NCBI RefSeq assembly: GCF_003952525.1
Contig: NZ_CP034451.1
Span: 2,604,001-2,668,000, forward strand
DNA: 64,000 bases
Direction of reading: 5' to 3'
From: Mesorhizobium sp. M3A.F.Ca.ET.080.04.2.1
GTDB taxonomy: Bacteria; Pseudomonadota; Alphaproteobacteria; Rhizobiales; Rhizobiaceae
The translations under genes were made by a program, and so were the position numbers. Of the stretch, positions 8,104-17,115 are shown in pieces. The notes beneath the pieces are model-generated. The model was not told the DNA's origin. It made no database searches and saw only the letters and a list, made by a program, of their open reading frames with translations. Position 1 is the stretch's first letter. Every line of letters starts with the position of its first letter.

Positions 8104-9093
8104 TTACCCCACTTCGCGCAAGATGAAGTCGTGCAGCATCTTGGCCGCCGGCGAGAGCACACGGTTCTTCACCGTGATCAGGCTGTAGGGCCTGACCTCG
8201 ATGTCGAACTCGGTCTGCACGACGTCGATCGCTCCCGCCAGGCCGTCGGGACTCTGGATGAATTTGGCCACTTGAACCGAGACGGGGGCGATGGCGTCGG
8301 ATTGCGCCACCATCACCAGCGTCAAGAGCAGCGAAGAGGTGTTGAGGATGCGATCCGGCAGCGCGATGTTGCGATTGAGGAAGTTGCTCTCCATCGCCTG
8401 GCGCAGCGGCGAGCCCCCGGACTGGAAGACCCAGTCATAGGCGGCCGTCTCCTCCAGCTTCACCATCTTTCCGCTGACCAGCGGATGGCCGCGGCGCACG
8501 ATCAGGCAAGCTTTCTCGACGCCGATGACGCGCGATTCGAACAGCCGCGGATTGAGGTCGTCGGGAATTCGGGCGATGATGAAATCGTGACGCGAGGCGA
8601 TCAGTTCGCGGGCGAGCACGTTCGAGGTCTCCACCTGCATGGTGATCTCGATGCGCGGATAGATGCGGCGGATCTCGCGAATCGCCGGCACCGCCAGCTC
8701 GATGGCAGGAGCCGTGACAGCGCCCAGGAACACCGAACCGCCCTTGCCCGCCTTGAGCTCCGCAATCTCGCGATCGGCCTCGCGCATCTCGAGCAGGATC
8801 GAGCGGGCGCGCCTTGCGAGCGCCTGGCCATAAGGAGTGAGGGTTACGCCGCGCGGCAGCCGCTCGCACAACCTCACGTCGAGCACGGCCTCCATTTCCC
8901 CGATCATTCGGGAGGCGGCCGGCTGCGAGATGTTCATGACCTGGGCAGCGGCGCTCACCCGCCCGTGATCGTCGAGAGCCGCGATCATGCGCATATGACG
9001 CAGGCTCAACCCGCTGCGCAGCAGGGTTTCGCCATCGCCCGGAAGCTTCTCGTAACTGTTTGAAATCCCGTCAGGATCACGCAACGCGGCCAT
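8104..9093 (-). CDS. gbpR: LysR-family regulator of the chvE sugar locus (GbpR-like)
   Basis: 329-residue LysR-type regulator with an N-terminal winged helix (SLRHMRMIAALDDHGRVSAAAQ through ISQPAASRMIGEMEA, residues about 30-75) and a periplasmic-binding-like effector domain (VFLGAVTAPAIELAVPAIREI onward). It is transcribed divergently from chvE, exactly where GbpR, the galactose/arabinose-responsive regulator of chvE, lies in Agrobacterium. By that context it probably senses a sugar and controls the chvE-ggu genes. A perfect inverted repeat in the shared promoter (9173-9190) is a candidate operator. The gene symbol rests on synteny and family, not on alignment. Confidence 0.85.
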   Translation of the reverse strand: MAALRDPDGISNSYEKLPGDGETLLRSGLSLRHMRMIAALDDHGRVSAAAQVMNISQPAASRMIGEMEAVLDVRLCERLPRGVTLTPYGQALARRARSILLEMREADREIAELKAGKGGSVFLGAVTAPAIELAVPAIREIRRIYPRIEITMQVETSNVLARELIASRHDFIIARIPDDLNPRLFESRVIGVEKACLIVRRGHPLVSGKMVKLEETAAYDWVFQSGGSPLRQAMESNFLNRNIALPDRILNTSSLLLTLVMVAQSDAIAPVSVQVAKFIQSPDGLAGAIDVVQTEFDIEVRPYSLITVKNRVLSPAAKMLHDFILREVG

Positions 9094-9172
9094 CGTTTTT
9101 CCATCAGCCCTACAGCAGTCGAGGGTCTTTCATCACATATCAGTTTCGGTATAGCAACAACCAAAGATCGCA

Positions 9173-9190
9173 TTTGACAGTTATGTCAAA
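9173..9190. promoter_or_regulatory. Candidate GbpR operator between gbpR and chvE
   Basis: Perfect inverted repeat TTTGACA-gtta-TGTCAAA, 7-base arms and 4-base spacer, in the 291-base divergent intergenic region, about 80 bases from gbpR and 195 from the chvE start. LysR regulators bind interrupted dyads of this general size. The rest of 9094-9384 shows no other strong dyad. Confidence 0.5.
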
Positions 9191-9384
9191 GGGACCCACC
9201 CTTCGCGCGTTCCGAGGCGCAAGGATCGGTGACGAGCAAGATCGTATCGATTGAAACAGCGTCGCGGAGCCGATTGGGAGGATACCGGAGATCGATAGGC
9301 GACAGTGGCGCGTCCGCGCTCCTGATCGACTGCGCGGCCCGCGAAGCCCCGAGGTGTCGCGTCCATCAACCAGGGAGAGTTACT

Positions 9385-10452
9385 GTGAAAATCATCAAGA
9401 CACTGGCCGCGGTCGCGGCTCTTGGCATCGCGGCCATGGCGCTGCCCGCGCATGCGGGCGAAGGCCTGGTCGGCGTGCTGATGCCGACCAAGACCTCGCA
9501 GCGCTGGATCAACGACGGCGACGCCGTCAAGTCCCAGCTCGAGGCCCTCGGCTACACGGTCGACCTGCAATATGCGCAGGACGACATTCCGAACCAGCTC
9601 AGCCAGCTGGAAAACGAAATCACCAAGGGCCCGAAGGCGCTGATCATCGCCTCGATCGACGGCACCACCATGGCCGACGCACTGCAGAAGGCCGCTGACG
9701 CCGGCGTCGTCGTCGTCGCCTACGACCGTCTGATCAAGAAGACCCCGAATGTCGACTACTACACCACCTTCGACAATTTCGGCGTCGGCGTGATCCAGGC
9801 GAACTCCCTGGTGAAGGGCCTCAAGGAGCGCTTCCCGAACACCAAGCCGTGGAACGTCGAGCTGTTCGGCGGCTCGCCCGACGACAACAACGCCTTCTTC
9901 TTCTACAACGGCGCGATGTCTGTCCTGCAGCCGCTGATCGACGACGGCTCGATCAAGATCAAGTCGGGCCAGATGGGCATGGACAAGGTCGGCACGCTGC
10001 GCTGGCTCGCCGCCACCGCGCAGGCCCGCATGGACAACCTGCTCTCGGCCAACTACTCGGACGGCAGCCGCGTCGACGGCGTTCTGTCGCCTTACGACGG
10101 CCTGTCGCGCGGCATCACCGCCTCGCTGCGCGCCGTCGGTTACGGCACGGATGCACAGCCGTGGCCGATCGTGACCGGTCAGGACGCCGAGACGGCCTCG
10201 GTCAAGCTGATCATCTCGGGCGAGCAGTATTCGACGGTGTTCAAAGACACGCGCGAGCTGGCCAAGGCCACCGTGCAGCTGGTCGACAAGGTGCTCTCCG
10301 GCGGCAAGCCCGAGGGCCTCGACACCAAGACCTACAACAACGACGTCAAGGTCGTTCCGTCGATCCTGCTGACGCCGCATGAAGTCGACAAGTCGAACTA
10401 CCAGGCGCAGGTCGTCGACTCCGGCTACATCAAGGCCGAAGAGCTGAAGTAA
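9385..10452 (+). CDS. chvE: ChvE-type periplasmic sugar-binding protein
   Basis: 355-residue type 1 periplasmic binding protein for aldoses such as galactose, glucose, arabinose and xylose. It delivers sugars to GguAB and, in Agrobacterium, also signals to VirA and chemoreceptors. The signal peptide is [24 protein letters not shown]. The mature start [21 protein letters not shown], then [36 protein letters not shown] and [14 protein letters not shown] are ChvE-like. Start is GTG at 9385 with the site CAGGGAGAG upstream; the open frame extends to 9229 but the earlier part lacks a signal peptide. A strong terminator follows, so chvE may be made in excess over the transporter genes. Confidence 0.95.
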   Translation: MKIIKTLAAVAALGIAAMALPAHAGEGLVGVLMPTKTSQRWINDGDAVKSQLEALGYTVDLQYAQDDIPNQLSQLENEITKGPKALIIASIDGTTMADALQKAADAGVVVVAYDRLIKKTPNVDYYTTFDNFGVGVIQANSLVKGLKERFPNTKPWNVELFGGSPDDNNAFFFYNGAMSVLQPLIDDGSIKIKSGQMGMDKVGTLRWLAATAQARMDNLLSANYSDGSRVDGVLSPYDGLSRGITASLRAVGYGTDAQPWPIVTGQDAETASVKLIISGEQYSTVFKDTRELAKATVQLVDKVLSGGKPEGLDTKTYNNDVKVVPSILLTPHEVDKSNYQAQVVDSGYIKAEELK

Positions 10453-10467
10453 TCCAGCTTTCAAACG

Positions 10468-10496
10468 GGGGTCCTGCGCGACGCAGGGCCCCTTTT
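10468..10496 (+). terminator. Rho-independent terminator or attenuator after chvE
   Basis: GGGGTCCTGCG - CGA - CGCAGGGCCCC followed by TTTT. The eleven-pair stem has one G-T wobble. It lies 15 bases after the chvE stop and before gguA, fitting partial termination that raises binding protein over transporter. Confidence 0.85.
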
Positions 10497-10638
10497 CGTT
10501 CAGAAGCGACCCCGGTATTGTTTTTGCCGGCTTCTGCAGCACCGGCCCGTCAGGGCACAAGGAAAGCTGTAGCCTGTTGATTGTCGCGCATGGCACTTTC
10601 CGGAAAAGGAAGGCATGCGCCAGGGAGCGGAATTCCTG

Positions 10639-12174
10639 ATGACCTCGACGATTTTGGAGATGCGCGACATCACCAAGACGTTTCCCGGCGTCAAGGCGCT
10701 GTCGAACGTCAACCTCAGCGTCGAGGAGGGTGAGATCCATGCCATCGTCGGCGAGAACGGCGCCGGCAAGTCGACGCTGATGAAGGTGCTGTCGGGCGTC
10801 TATCCAACCGGCACCTATGAAGGCCAGATCGTCTTCCGCGGCCAGGAGTGCCACTTCAAAGGCATCCATGACAGCGAGCATATCGGCATCGTCATCATTC
10901 ACCAGGAACTTGCCCTGGTGCCGATGCTGTCGATCGCGGAAAACATCTTTCTCGGCAACGAGCACGCCACCTACGGCGTCATCGACTGGAATGCCAACGA
11001 GAGGCGCACCGGCGCCCTGCTCAAGAAGGTGGGCCTCAAGGAAGACCCCAAGACGCTGATCACCAATATCGGCGTCGGCAAGCAGCAGCTTGTCGAGATC
11101 GCCAAGGCGCTGAGCAAGGAAGTGAAGCTCCTGATCCTCGACGAACCGACGGCCTCGCTGAGCGAAAAGGACAGCCAGGCGCTGCTTGATCTTCTGCTCG
11201 AGTTCAAGCGCCAGGGCATGACCTCGATCCTGATCTCGCACAAGCTCAACGAGGTGAACCGCGTCGCCGACAACGTCACGGTGATCCGCGACGGGCGCAC
11301 CATCGAGACCTTGCCCAGGAAAGACATCAGCGAAGACCGCATCATCACCTCGATGGTCGGCCGTTCGCTCGACGACCGCTACCCGCCGCGCGAGCCGCAG
11401 ATCGGCGACGTGATCTTCGAGGTCAAGGACTGGTCGGTCTACCACCCGATCCACCCCGAGCGGCAGGTGATCAAGAACATCAGCCTCAATGTGCGCAAGG
11501 GAGAGGTGGTCGGCATAGCCGGACTGATGGGCGCCGGCCGCACCGAATTCGCGATGAGCCTGTTCGGCCGCTCCTACGGCCGGCACATCACCGGAGAGGT
11601 GTCGCTTCGAGGCAAGCCGATCGACCTGTCGTCGGTCAGCAAGGCGGTGGAAAGCGGCATTGCCTATGTCACCGAAGACCGCAAGACCTACGGGCTCAAC
11701 CTCATCGACCACATCAAGCACAATGTGACGCTGGCCAACCTAGGAGGCGTTTCCAGCCGCGGCGTCATCGACGACATGCGCGAGATGAGCGTGGCGAATG
11801 ACTATCGCAAGAAGACCAACATCCGCGCATCGAGCGTCTATCAGCTGACCGGCAACCTTTCCGGCGGCAACCAGCAAAAGGTCGTGCTGTCGAAATGGCT
11901 GTTTGCCGATCCCGAGGTCTTGATCCTCGACGAGCCGACGCGCGGCATCGACGTCGGCGCCAAGTACGAAATCTATACGATCATCGCCCGTCTCGCCGCC
12001 GAGGGCAAAGCAATCATCGTCATCTCGTCGGAAATGCCGGAGCTGCTCGGCATCACCGACCGTATCTACGTCATGAACGATGGGCGCATGGTCGGCGAAA
12101 TGGCGGCGAGTGACGCCAGCCAGGAGAAGATCATGCGCGCCATCGTCCGGGGAGAAGGAAAAAAAGCATCATGA
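10639..12174 (+). CDS. gguA: Multiple-sugar ABC transporter ATPase GguA
   Basis: 511-residue double ATPase of the CUT2 sugar importer class. Domain 1 has Walker [10 protein letters not shown] (about residue 38) and Walker [12 protein letters not shown]; domain 2 has a degenerate P-loop ([10 protein letters not shown]), signature [14 protein letters not shown] and Walker [13 protein letters not shown]. It energises uptake of sugars bound by ChvE through the GguB permease. Start at 10639 has GGAGCGG upstream; the frame is open from 10615. The stop overlaps the gguB start (ATGA at 12171-12174), showing translational coupling. Confidence 0.95.
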   Translation: MTSTILEMRDITKTFPGVKALSNVNLSVEEGEIHAIVGENGAGKSTLMKVLSGVYPTGTYEGQIVFRGQECHFKGIHDSEHIGIVIIHQELALVPMLSIAENIFLGNEHATYGVIDWNANERRTGALLKKVGLKEDPKTLITNIGVGKQQLVEIAKALSKEVKLLILDEPTASLSEKDSQALLDLLLEFKRQGMTSILISHKLNEVNRVADNVTVIRDGRTIETLPRKDISEDRIITSMVGRSLDDRYPPREPQIGDVIFEVKDWSVYHPIHPERQVIKNISLNVRKGEVVGIAGLMGAGRTEFAMSLFGRSYGRHITGEVSLRGKPIDLSSVSKAVESGIAYVTEDRKTYGLNLIDHIKHNVTLANLGGVSSRGVIDDMREMSVANDYRKKTNIRASSVYQLTGNLSGGNQQKVVLSKWLFADPEVLILDEPTRGIDVGAKYEIYTIIARLAAEGKAIIVISSEMPELLGITDRIYVMNDGRMVGEMAASDASQEKIMRAIVRGEGKKAS

Positions 12175-13463
12175 GCACGGAAAGCTCTCCCGCACCGCAA
12201 AGCAGCGTCGCCGAGGACGTCCAGCCGGGCCGGCGTATCGCCGTATCGGCGCTGGCGACGAACCTGCGCGAATACGGCCTGATCATCGCGCTGATCGTCA
12301 TCATGCTGTTCTTCCAGTACACGACGTCGGGTACGCTGTTCAAACCGGTCAACCTCAGCAACCTCGTTCAGCAGAACTCGTTCATCATCGTGATGGCGCT
12401 TGGCATGCTGCTGGTCATCGTATCCGGCCATATCGACCTCAGCGTCGGGTCGGTCGCCGGCTTCATCGGCGCGCTGGCGGCGATGATGATGGTCATCTGG
12501 CCGCTCGGAATATTCAGCAATCCGCTCGTGGTCTCGATCGTCTGCCTGGTTGTCGGCGCCCTCATCGGCGCGGCGCAAGGCTATTGGATCGCCTATCACC
12601 GGATACCGAGCTTCATCGTGACGCTGGCCGGCATGCTGATTTTCCGGGGCATCTGCCAGGCGCTGCTTGGCGGCGGCTCCTCGGTGGGCCCGCTTCCCGA
12701 CAGCTTCAAGGCGCTGAGTTCCGGCTTCATCCCGGACGTCATCGGGCCGCTGGTGCTGATGCCGCCGACCGTGAACGCCGCCGGCAAGACCATCGTCGGC
12801 AGCGGATTGACGCTGCATATGACCACGGTGCTGCTGGGCGTGGTCGCGGTGCTCGCCTACGCCTATTTCGGGCTGAGGGCCCGCCGCAAGCGTGAGCGCC
12901 ATGGCTATGAAGCCGAGCCTTTCCCGCTGTTCGTCATCAAGACGCTGGTGGGCAGCGCGCTGGCGCTGTTCCTGGTCTTTCAGTTCGCGAGCTACAAGGG
13001 CCTGCCGGTCGTGCTGATGGTGATGGGCGTGCTGATCTCGCTGTTCGTCTTCGTCACCAAGCGCATGACCATCGGCCGCCGCATCTACGCCATGGGTGGC
13101 AACGCCAAGGCAGCACAGCTGTCGGGCATCAACACCGAACGGCTGACGCTGCTCGTCTTCGTCAACATGGGTGTGCTGTCGGCCCTCGGCGGCCTGATCA
13201 TTGCGGCCCGACTCGGCCAGGCGGTGCCGGCCGCCGGCCTCGGCAGCGAGCTCGACGTGATCGCGGCCGTCTTTATCGGCGGCGCCTCGGCGATGGGCGG
13301 CGTCGGACAGGTGATCGGCGCCGTGGTCGGCGGCTTCATCATGGGCGTGATGAACAACGGCATGTCGATCATGGGCGTCAATGTCGACTGGCAGCAGGTG
13401 GTCAAGGGCCTGGTGCTGCTCGGCGCCGTCATCTTCGACGTCTACAACAAGAACAAGGCCTGA
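12171..13463 (+). CDS. gguB: Multiple-sugar ABC transporter permease GguB
   Basis: 430-residue CUT2 permease with about ten hydrophobic segments, including [14 protein letters not shown] near the N-terminus. The BPD_transp_2 hallmark is [22 protein letters not shown], and the coupling region [15 protein letters not shown] follows. The Gly-rich end is [19 protein letters not shown]. It forms the membrane channel for ChvE/GguA. It is longer than RbsC-type permeases because of an insertion with a charged loop ([18 protein letters not shown]), which is usual for GguB/XylH. A palindromic repeat begins 3-6 bases after the stop. Confidence 0.95.
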   Translation: MSTESSPAPQSSVAEDVQPGRRIAVSALATNLREYGLIIALIVIMLFFQYTTSGTLFKPVNLSNLVQQNSFIIVMALGMLLVIVSGHIDLSVGSVAGFIGALAAMMMVIWPLGIFSNPLVVSIVCLVVGALIGAAQGYWIAYHRIPSFIVTLAGMLIFRGICQALLGGGSSVGPLPDSFKALSSGFIPDVIGPLVLMPPTVNAAGKTIVGSGLTLHMTTVLLGVVAVLAYAYFGLRARRKRERHGYEAEPFPLFVIKTLVGSALALFLVFQFASYKGLPVVLMVMGVLISLFVFVTKRMTIGRRIYAMGGNAKAAQLSGINTERLTLLVFVNMGVLSALGGLIIAARLGQAVPAAGLGSELDVIAAVFIGGASAMGGVGQVIGAVVGGFIMGVMNNGMSIMGVNVDWQQVVKGLVLLGAVIFDVYNKNKA

Positions 13464-13465
13464 CA

Positions 13466-13565
13466 GGAGCAATTCCAGGAACAGCGCAGAGCGGTTCTCC
13501 GTCCGGAATTGCGTAAGACGAATACTTAGAGCGGGCAGCGTTTCGGTCGAAATGCCGACCCGCTC
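13466..13565 (+). repeat. Dispersed bipartite palindromic repeat, family B, copy 1
   Basis: Part 1 is AGCAATTCCAGGAAC ... GTCCGGAATTGC (13469-13512), an imperfect hairpin. Part 2 is GAGCGGG ... CGTTTCGG-TCGAAATG ... CCCGCTC (about 13530-13565). The same two parts recur at 15676-15748 and 59249-59352. It occupies a third of the 305-base gguB-gguC gap; in the remainder I see only the gguC ribosome site. Confidence 0.8.
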
Positions 13566-13768
13566 CAGCGAGGAAGGCAGGAGGCATACGGGTCCAGATC
13601 GCGAAGCTGCCGGCAGCGGGCCGGCGCCAAAGAAGTCCCGTCAAGGACCAGCCTCGCGACCGCAATCCGGATGAAGAGTTTCAACCGTGGCACGGATCGG
13701 TTCCGGGCCGCGCCCGGTAGGGTTTGCCGATGGGCAACCCGCCTAAGGCAGAAGAAAGAGGGTGCACC

Positions 13769-14758
13769 ATGCTGATTTCCCAGATCCTCGACGACGCCGA
13801 GACGATCCGCGTCGTTGCCCGCAGCGGCGGCAAGACCCGGATCATCAACGGCGCGCGCAGCGTCTATTCGCTGGCCATGGAAGCGGCGCGCACGGGCACC
13901 GGTCTCGAAGCGCTGATCGAGCGTAAGGGCTATGGCGAAGCGGTCGATCTCGACGCCGCCTACAAGAAGGGGCGGGTGGTGTCGCCGATCAATCATCCTG
14001 ATCCTGCCCATCTCCACCTGACCGGCACCGGGCTCACACATCTCGGCTCGGCGGCGACGCGCGATTCCATGCACAAGAAGCTCAGCGACAGCGAGGAGCA
14101 GCTGACCGATTCCATGAAGATGTTCCGCATGGGGCTGGAAGGCGGCAAGCCGGCCAAGGGCCAGATCGGCGTGCAGCCGGAATGGTTCTACAAGGGCAAC
14201 GGCACCATGGCGGTTGCGCCGGGCGCGGCGCTGATGTCGCCCGCCTTCGCGCAGGACGCCGGCGAGGAGCCGGAGATCGCCGGCATCTATGTCATCGGCG
14301 ATGACGGCGCGCCGTTCCGCGTCGGATTCACCCTGTCCAACGAGTTTTCCGACCACGTCACGGAGCGGGTGAACTATCTGTTCCTCGCCCATTCCAAGCT
14401 GCGCAATGCCTCGTTCGGGCCGGAGATCCTGATCGGCGACCTGCCGGCCGACATACGCGGCTCATCACGCATCTATCGCGACGGCAAGGTGCTTTGGGAA
14501 AAGCCGTTCCTGTCGGGCGAGGCGAACATGTCGCACACGATCGCCAATCTGGAGCATCACCACTTCAAATATTCGGCCTTCCGCCAGCCGGGCGACGTGC
14601 ATGTGCACATGTTCGGCACCGCGACGCTGTCCTTCGCCGACGGCATCAGGACCGAAGAGGGCGACATGTTCGAGATCGAGGCCAAGGATTTCGGCCTGCC
14701 GCTGCGCAACCCACTCGAGATCGAGAAGCCGGTGAAGGTGGCGGTGAAGGCGCTGTGA
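13769..14758 (+). CDS. gguC: GguC / AraD1 family fumarylacetoacetase-fold protein
   Basis: 329-residue protein of the GguC/AraD1 family, related to the fumarylacetoacetate hydrolase fold. Features are the N-terminal ISQILDDAETIRVVAR, PINHPDPAHLHLTGTGLTHLGS, QPEWFYKGNG and GDDGAPFRVGFTLSNEFSDHV with metal-binding acidic residues. Related AraD1 enzymes dehydrate L-2-keto-3-deoxyarabonate, so the gene probably links sugar uptake to the oxidative arabinose/galactose pathway. Start at 13769 has AAGAGGG upstream; the frame is open from 13724. It follows gguB after a 305-base gap containing a repeat, so it may have some independent expression. Confidence 0.9.
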   Translation: MLISQILDDAETIRVVARSGGKTRIINGARSVYSLAMEAARTGTGLEALIERKGYGEAVDLDAAYKKGRVVSPINHPDPAHLHLTGTGLTHLGSAATRDSMHKKLSDSEEQLTDSMKMFRMGLEGGKPAKGQIGVQPEWFYKGNGTMAVAPGAALMSPAFAQDAGEEPEIAGIYVIGDDGAPFRVGFTLSNEFSDHVTERVNYLFLAHSKLRNASFGPEILIGDLPADIRGSSRIYRDGKVLWEKPFLSGEANMSHTIANLEHHHFKYSAFRQPGDVHVHMFGTATLSFADGIRTEEGDMFEIEAKDFGLPLRNPLEIEKPVKVAVKAL

Positions 14759-14770
14759 GGTGAGAGCGTG

Positions 14771-14805
14771 ATCTCCCCCCTCGTGGGACCCACGAGGGGG
14801 GAGAT
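14771..14805. terminator. Bidirectional terminator hairpin between gguC and the binding-protein gene
   Basis: A 17-base arm beginning ATCTCCCCCCTCG is followed, after a single central base, by its exact complement ending GAGGGGGGAGAT. It lies between two convergent genes ending at 14758 and 14820. There is no long T run, but the stem is very strong on both strands. Confidence 0.75.
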
Positions 14806-14819
14806 TGGCAGCTTCAATC

Positions 14820-15587
14820 TCAATAAATATCGAAGTCGAAATACTTGGCCTGGATCTTCTTGTAGGTGCCGTCGGCGACGATGGCGTCGATGGCCGCGTT
14901 GAGGCGGTCGCGGAGCGCAGTGTCCTCCAGGCGCACGGCGATGCCGGCCTCGGTCTCGGTGCCCTTGACGTCGCCGACCAGCTTGCAGCAGCCGTCGCTT
15001 GCCTTCTTCAGCCAGTCGACAAGCACGAACTTGTCCGAGATGACGGCGTCGAGGCGGCCGTTCTGGAGATCGGTGATCGCCTCCTCCTGAGTGGGATAGA
15101 GCTTGGCTTCGGCGCCGGCCTTGGCGTAGGCGTCCTGGGCATAGTCCGCCTGCGTGGTCGAAGCCTGGGCGCCGACCGTCTTGCCGGCGAGCGCGGCGGG
15201 CTCGGTCGAGGCAATGTCGCTGTCCTTCAGGGCCACGAGCGCAAGAGGCGTGGTGTAGTATTTATGGGTGAAGGCGACCTGCTTCTTGCGTTCCTCGGTG
15301 ATGCTCATCGAGGCGATGATGGCGTCGAACTTCTTGGCCTGCAGCGCCGGGATGATGCCGTCCCAGTCCTGGGTGACGATCTCGCATTCGACCTTCATCT
15401 GCGCGCAAAGCGCATTGGCGATGTCGATGTCGAAGCCTTCGACCTTGCCGTCGGGCGTGATGGTGTTGAAGGGCGGATAGGCGCCCTCGGTGCCGATCTT
15501 GATCTTTTCGGCGGCGCTGGCCGAACCAGCACCAATCGCCAGCATGGCAGCGGCCGCCGCCGATATGATCCATCTCGATATCTGCAT
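14820..15587 (-). CDS. Amino-acid ABC transporter substrate-binding protein
   Basis: 255-residue family 3 solute-binding protein, resembling lysine/arginine/ornithine or histidine binders. The signal peptide is MQISRWIISAAAAAMLAIGAGSASA (shown in part: SAAAAAMLAIGAGSASA). The mature part reads KIKIGTEGAYPPFNTITPDG and GFDIDIANALCAQM, then DGIIPALQAKKFDAIIASMSIT and EERKKQVAFTHKYY, with GAQASTTQADYAQ for the second lobe. Start at 15587 has GGGAGACG upstream. No permease or ATPase gene is adjacent, so it is an orphan binding protein that must work with a transporter elsewhere. Confidence 0.9.
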   Translation of the reverse strand: MQISRWIISAAAAAMLAIGAGSASAAEKIKIGTEGAYPPFNTITPDGKVEGFDIDIANALCAQMKVECEIVTQDWDGIIPALQAKKFDAIIASMSITEERKKQVAFTHKYYTTPLALVALKDSDIASTEPAALAGKTVGAQASTTQADYAQDAYAKAGAEAKLYPTQEEAITDLQNGRLDAVISDKFVLVDWLKKASDGCCKLVGDVKGTETEAGIAVRLEDTALRDRLNAAIDAIVADGTYKKIQAKYFDFDIY

Positions 15588-15675
15588 GTTCGTCTCCCTC
15601 AGTGAGGCTCGACCGGTCCACGTAGCCAATCATGGCCGGCAGGTCCCGGCAAGCGGAGTCTGAGTTGACGATAAT

Positions 15676-15748
15676 CGGAGCGGTTCCCGCTCCGATCATT
15701 TTTCGCGCTTCCGGACGAAAAACTGCTGCGCAGTTCCTGGGATTGCTT
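15676..15748 (-). repeat. Dispersed bipartite palindromic repeat, family B, copy 2
   Basis: Read on the minus strand it begins at the stop codon of the dCTP deaminase gene: TAAGCAATCCCAGGAAC, continuing to GTCCGGAAGCGC, then the second hairpin CGGAGCGG-GAA-CCGCTCCG. Same order and orientation relative to the gene as copies 1 and 3. Confidence 0.75.
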
Positions 15749-16841
15749 AGCGCGCAGCGCGGAAATGCTTGGAAAGCTTCAGCCCCTGCGCCTGGTAGTT
15801 GGAGCCGAGGTCGCTGCCGTAAAGCGCCTGCGGCCGCTTCAGCATGTGCTCGTAGACCAGGCGCCCGACAATCTGGCCGTGGTCGAGGATGAACGGCACC
15901 TCGTGGCTGCGCACTTCGAGCACCGCGCGGCTGCCGCTGCCGCCGGCGGCTGAGTGACCAAAGCCCGGATCGAAGAAGCCGGCATAGTGGACGCGGAACT
16001 CGCCGACCAGCGGGTCGAAGGGCGTCATCTCGGCGGCATAAAGCGGCGGCACATGCACCGCTTCCCGGCTGACCAGGATGTAGAATTCGTCCGGGTCGAG
16101 CACCAGTTCGCCGGCGCCGCTCTTGTAGAGCGGCTCCCAGAAATCGACCACGTCCTGGGCGGCGCGCTTGTCGACATCGACGAGGCCGGTGTGATGCTTG
16201 CCGCGATAGCCGACCAGGCCGTCCTTGTCGCCGTCGAGGTCGATCGACAGCGCGATGCCGCCGCCGGAAATGTTGGGCGGCTCCGTCGCGACCAGCATCT
16301 CGGCGCCGTGAAGGTCGCGCAGCTCCTTTTCCGATAGCACCGCATTGCCGATGCGGAAGCGGATCTGCGACAGGCGCGAACCGGCGCGCACGACGATCGG
16401 GAAAGTGCGCGGGCTGACCTCGAGATAGAGCGGACCATGATAGCCGGCGGCGATCTTGTCGAACTCGTGTCCGCGGTCGGTCATGACACGCGTGAAGATG
16501 TCGAGACGGCCGGTCGAGCTCTTCGGATTGGCCGAAGCCGAAATATTTGAAGGCAGGGTCAGGCTTTCGAGCAGCGGCACGATATAGACGCAGCCCGTCT
16601 CCAGAACCGCGCCCTCGGCAAGGCTGATCTCATGCAGCTTCAGCCGGTCGAGCTTGTCGGCCACCAGATGATCCGGGCCGGGCAGGAAAGAGGCGCGCAC
16701 CCGGTAGGCCTTGTCGCCAAGCCTGAGGTCAAGGCTCGCCGGCTGGATCTGGTTGGTGTCCAGCGCGCGCGGCGATTTCAGCGCGCCCGACTGGAACAGC
16801 GCCGCGATGTCCTGGTCCGGAAGAATGCCTGTCTGCCGCAA
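15747..16841 (-). CDS. dcd: 2'-deoxycytidine 5'-triphosphate deaminase, double-domain form
   Basis: Makes dUTP from dCTP, feeding thymidylate synthesis. At 364 residues it is about twice the usual Dcd length (about 190). Sequence typical of the Dcd/dUTPase fold appears in both halves: QPASLDLRLGDKAYRVRASF and NPKSSTGRLDIFTRV in the first, GYRGKHHTGLVDVDK, EFYILVSREAVHVPP and GEFRVHYAGFFDPGFG in the second. This tandem arrangement is the form annotated in many alphaproteobacteria. Start ATG at 16841. The stop TAA is immediately followed by a family B repeat. It is divergent from metZ across the riboswitch region. Confidence 0.9.
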   Translation of the reverse strand: MRQTGILPDQDIAALFQSGALKSPRALDTNQIQPASLDLRLGDKAYRVRASFLPGPDHLVADKLDRLKLHEISLAEGAVLETGCVYIVPLLESLTLPSNISASANPKSSTGRLDIFTRVMTDRGHEFDKIAAGYHGPLYLEVSPRTFPIVVRAGSRLSQIRFRIGNAVLSEKELRDLHGAEMLVATEPPNISGGGIALSIDLDGDKDGLVGYRGKHHTGLVDVDKRAAQDVVDFWEPLYKSGAGELVLDPDEFYILVSREAVHVPPLYAAEMTPFDPLVGEFRVHYAGFFDPGFGHSAAGGSGSRAVLEVRSHEVPFILDHGQIVGRLVYEHMLKRPQALYGSDLGSNYQAQGLKLSKHFRAAR

Positions 16842-16989
16842 GGTCTGGCTCCGCTAAGGCCGGGCAAGCACGTGATTGTAGCAGGCTCCTGCCGCAAAAC
16901 CGTAAGGGTTTCGCCCTACCTGCCTGGCACAACCTCTTAATGAAGCCGGCAATTGACGCAAGCGCGGCACGGGTCTAAAGGGTCGTTAT

Positions 16990-17042
16990 CCCGTGGTGAT
17001 TTGGCCGGTCGGCTTGCAGCCACGTTAAACAAGTCGCTAAAG
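16990..17042 (+). ncRNA. SAM-II riboswitch aptamer upstream of metZ
   Basis: The core matches the SAM-II motif of alphaproteobacterial metA/metZ leaders. P1 is CGTGG (16992-16996) with CCACG (17020-17024); the loop strand is TGATTTGGCC, and the conserved 3' pseudoknot strand is TTAAACAAGTCGCTAAAGG (17025-17043). S-adenosylmethionine binding to this H-type pseudoknot is known to repress methionine genes. Here it is followed by a terminator (17067-17097) and then metZ. Confidence 0.95.
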
Positions 17043-17066
17043 GACCGTTGGCCGCAAGGCCGTATG

Positions 17067-17097
17067 GACCGGTTGCGACGTCGCGGCCGGTCTTTTT
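17067..17097 (+). terminator. Riboswitch expression-platform terminator
   Basis: GACCGG-TT-GCGAC / GTCGC-GG-CCGGTC followed by TTTTT, 19 bases before the metZ ATG. The position between aptamer and start codon fits transcriptional attenuation; the segment 17041-17062 (AGGACCG) could compete for pairing with the CGGTC arm, which is my inference. Confidence 0.85.
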
Positions 17098-17115
17098 GTG
17101 TTTGGAAGCAGGGCT

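Noticed and set aside
9181..11721. An 846-codon open frame on the minus strand across chvE and gguA
   Set aside because: It is antisense to two clearly recognisable genes, is low-complexity (Asp, Arg, Val, Leu rich) and has no domain; it arises from high-GC codon bias.
12066..13472. A 468-codon minus-strand frame opposite gguB
   Set aside because: His/Asp/Arg-rich antisense frame with no domain.
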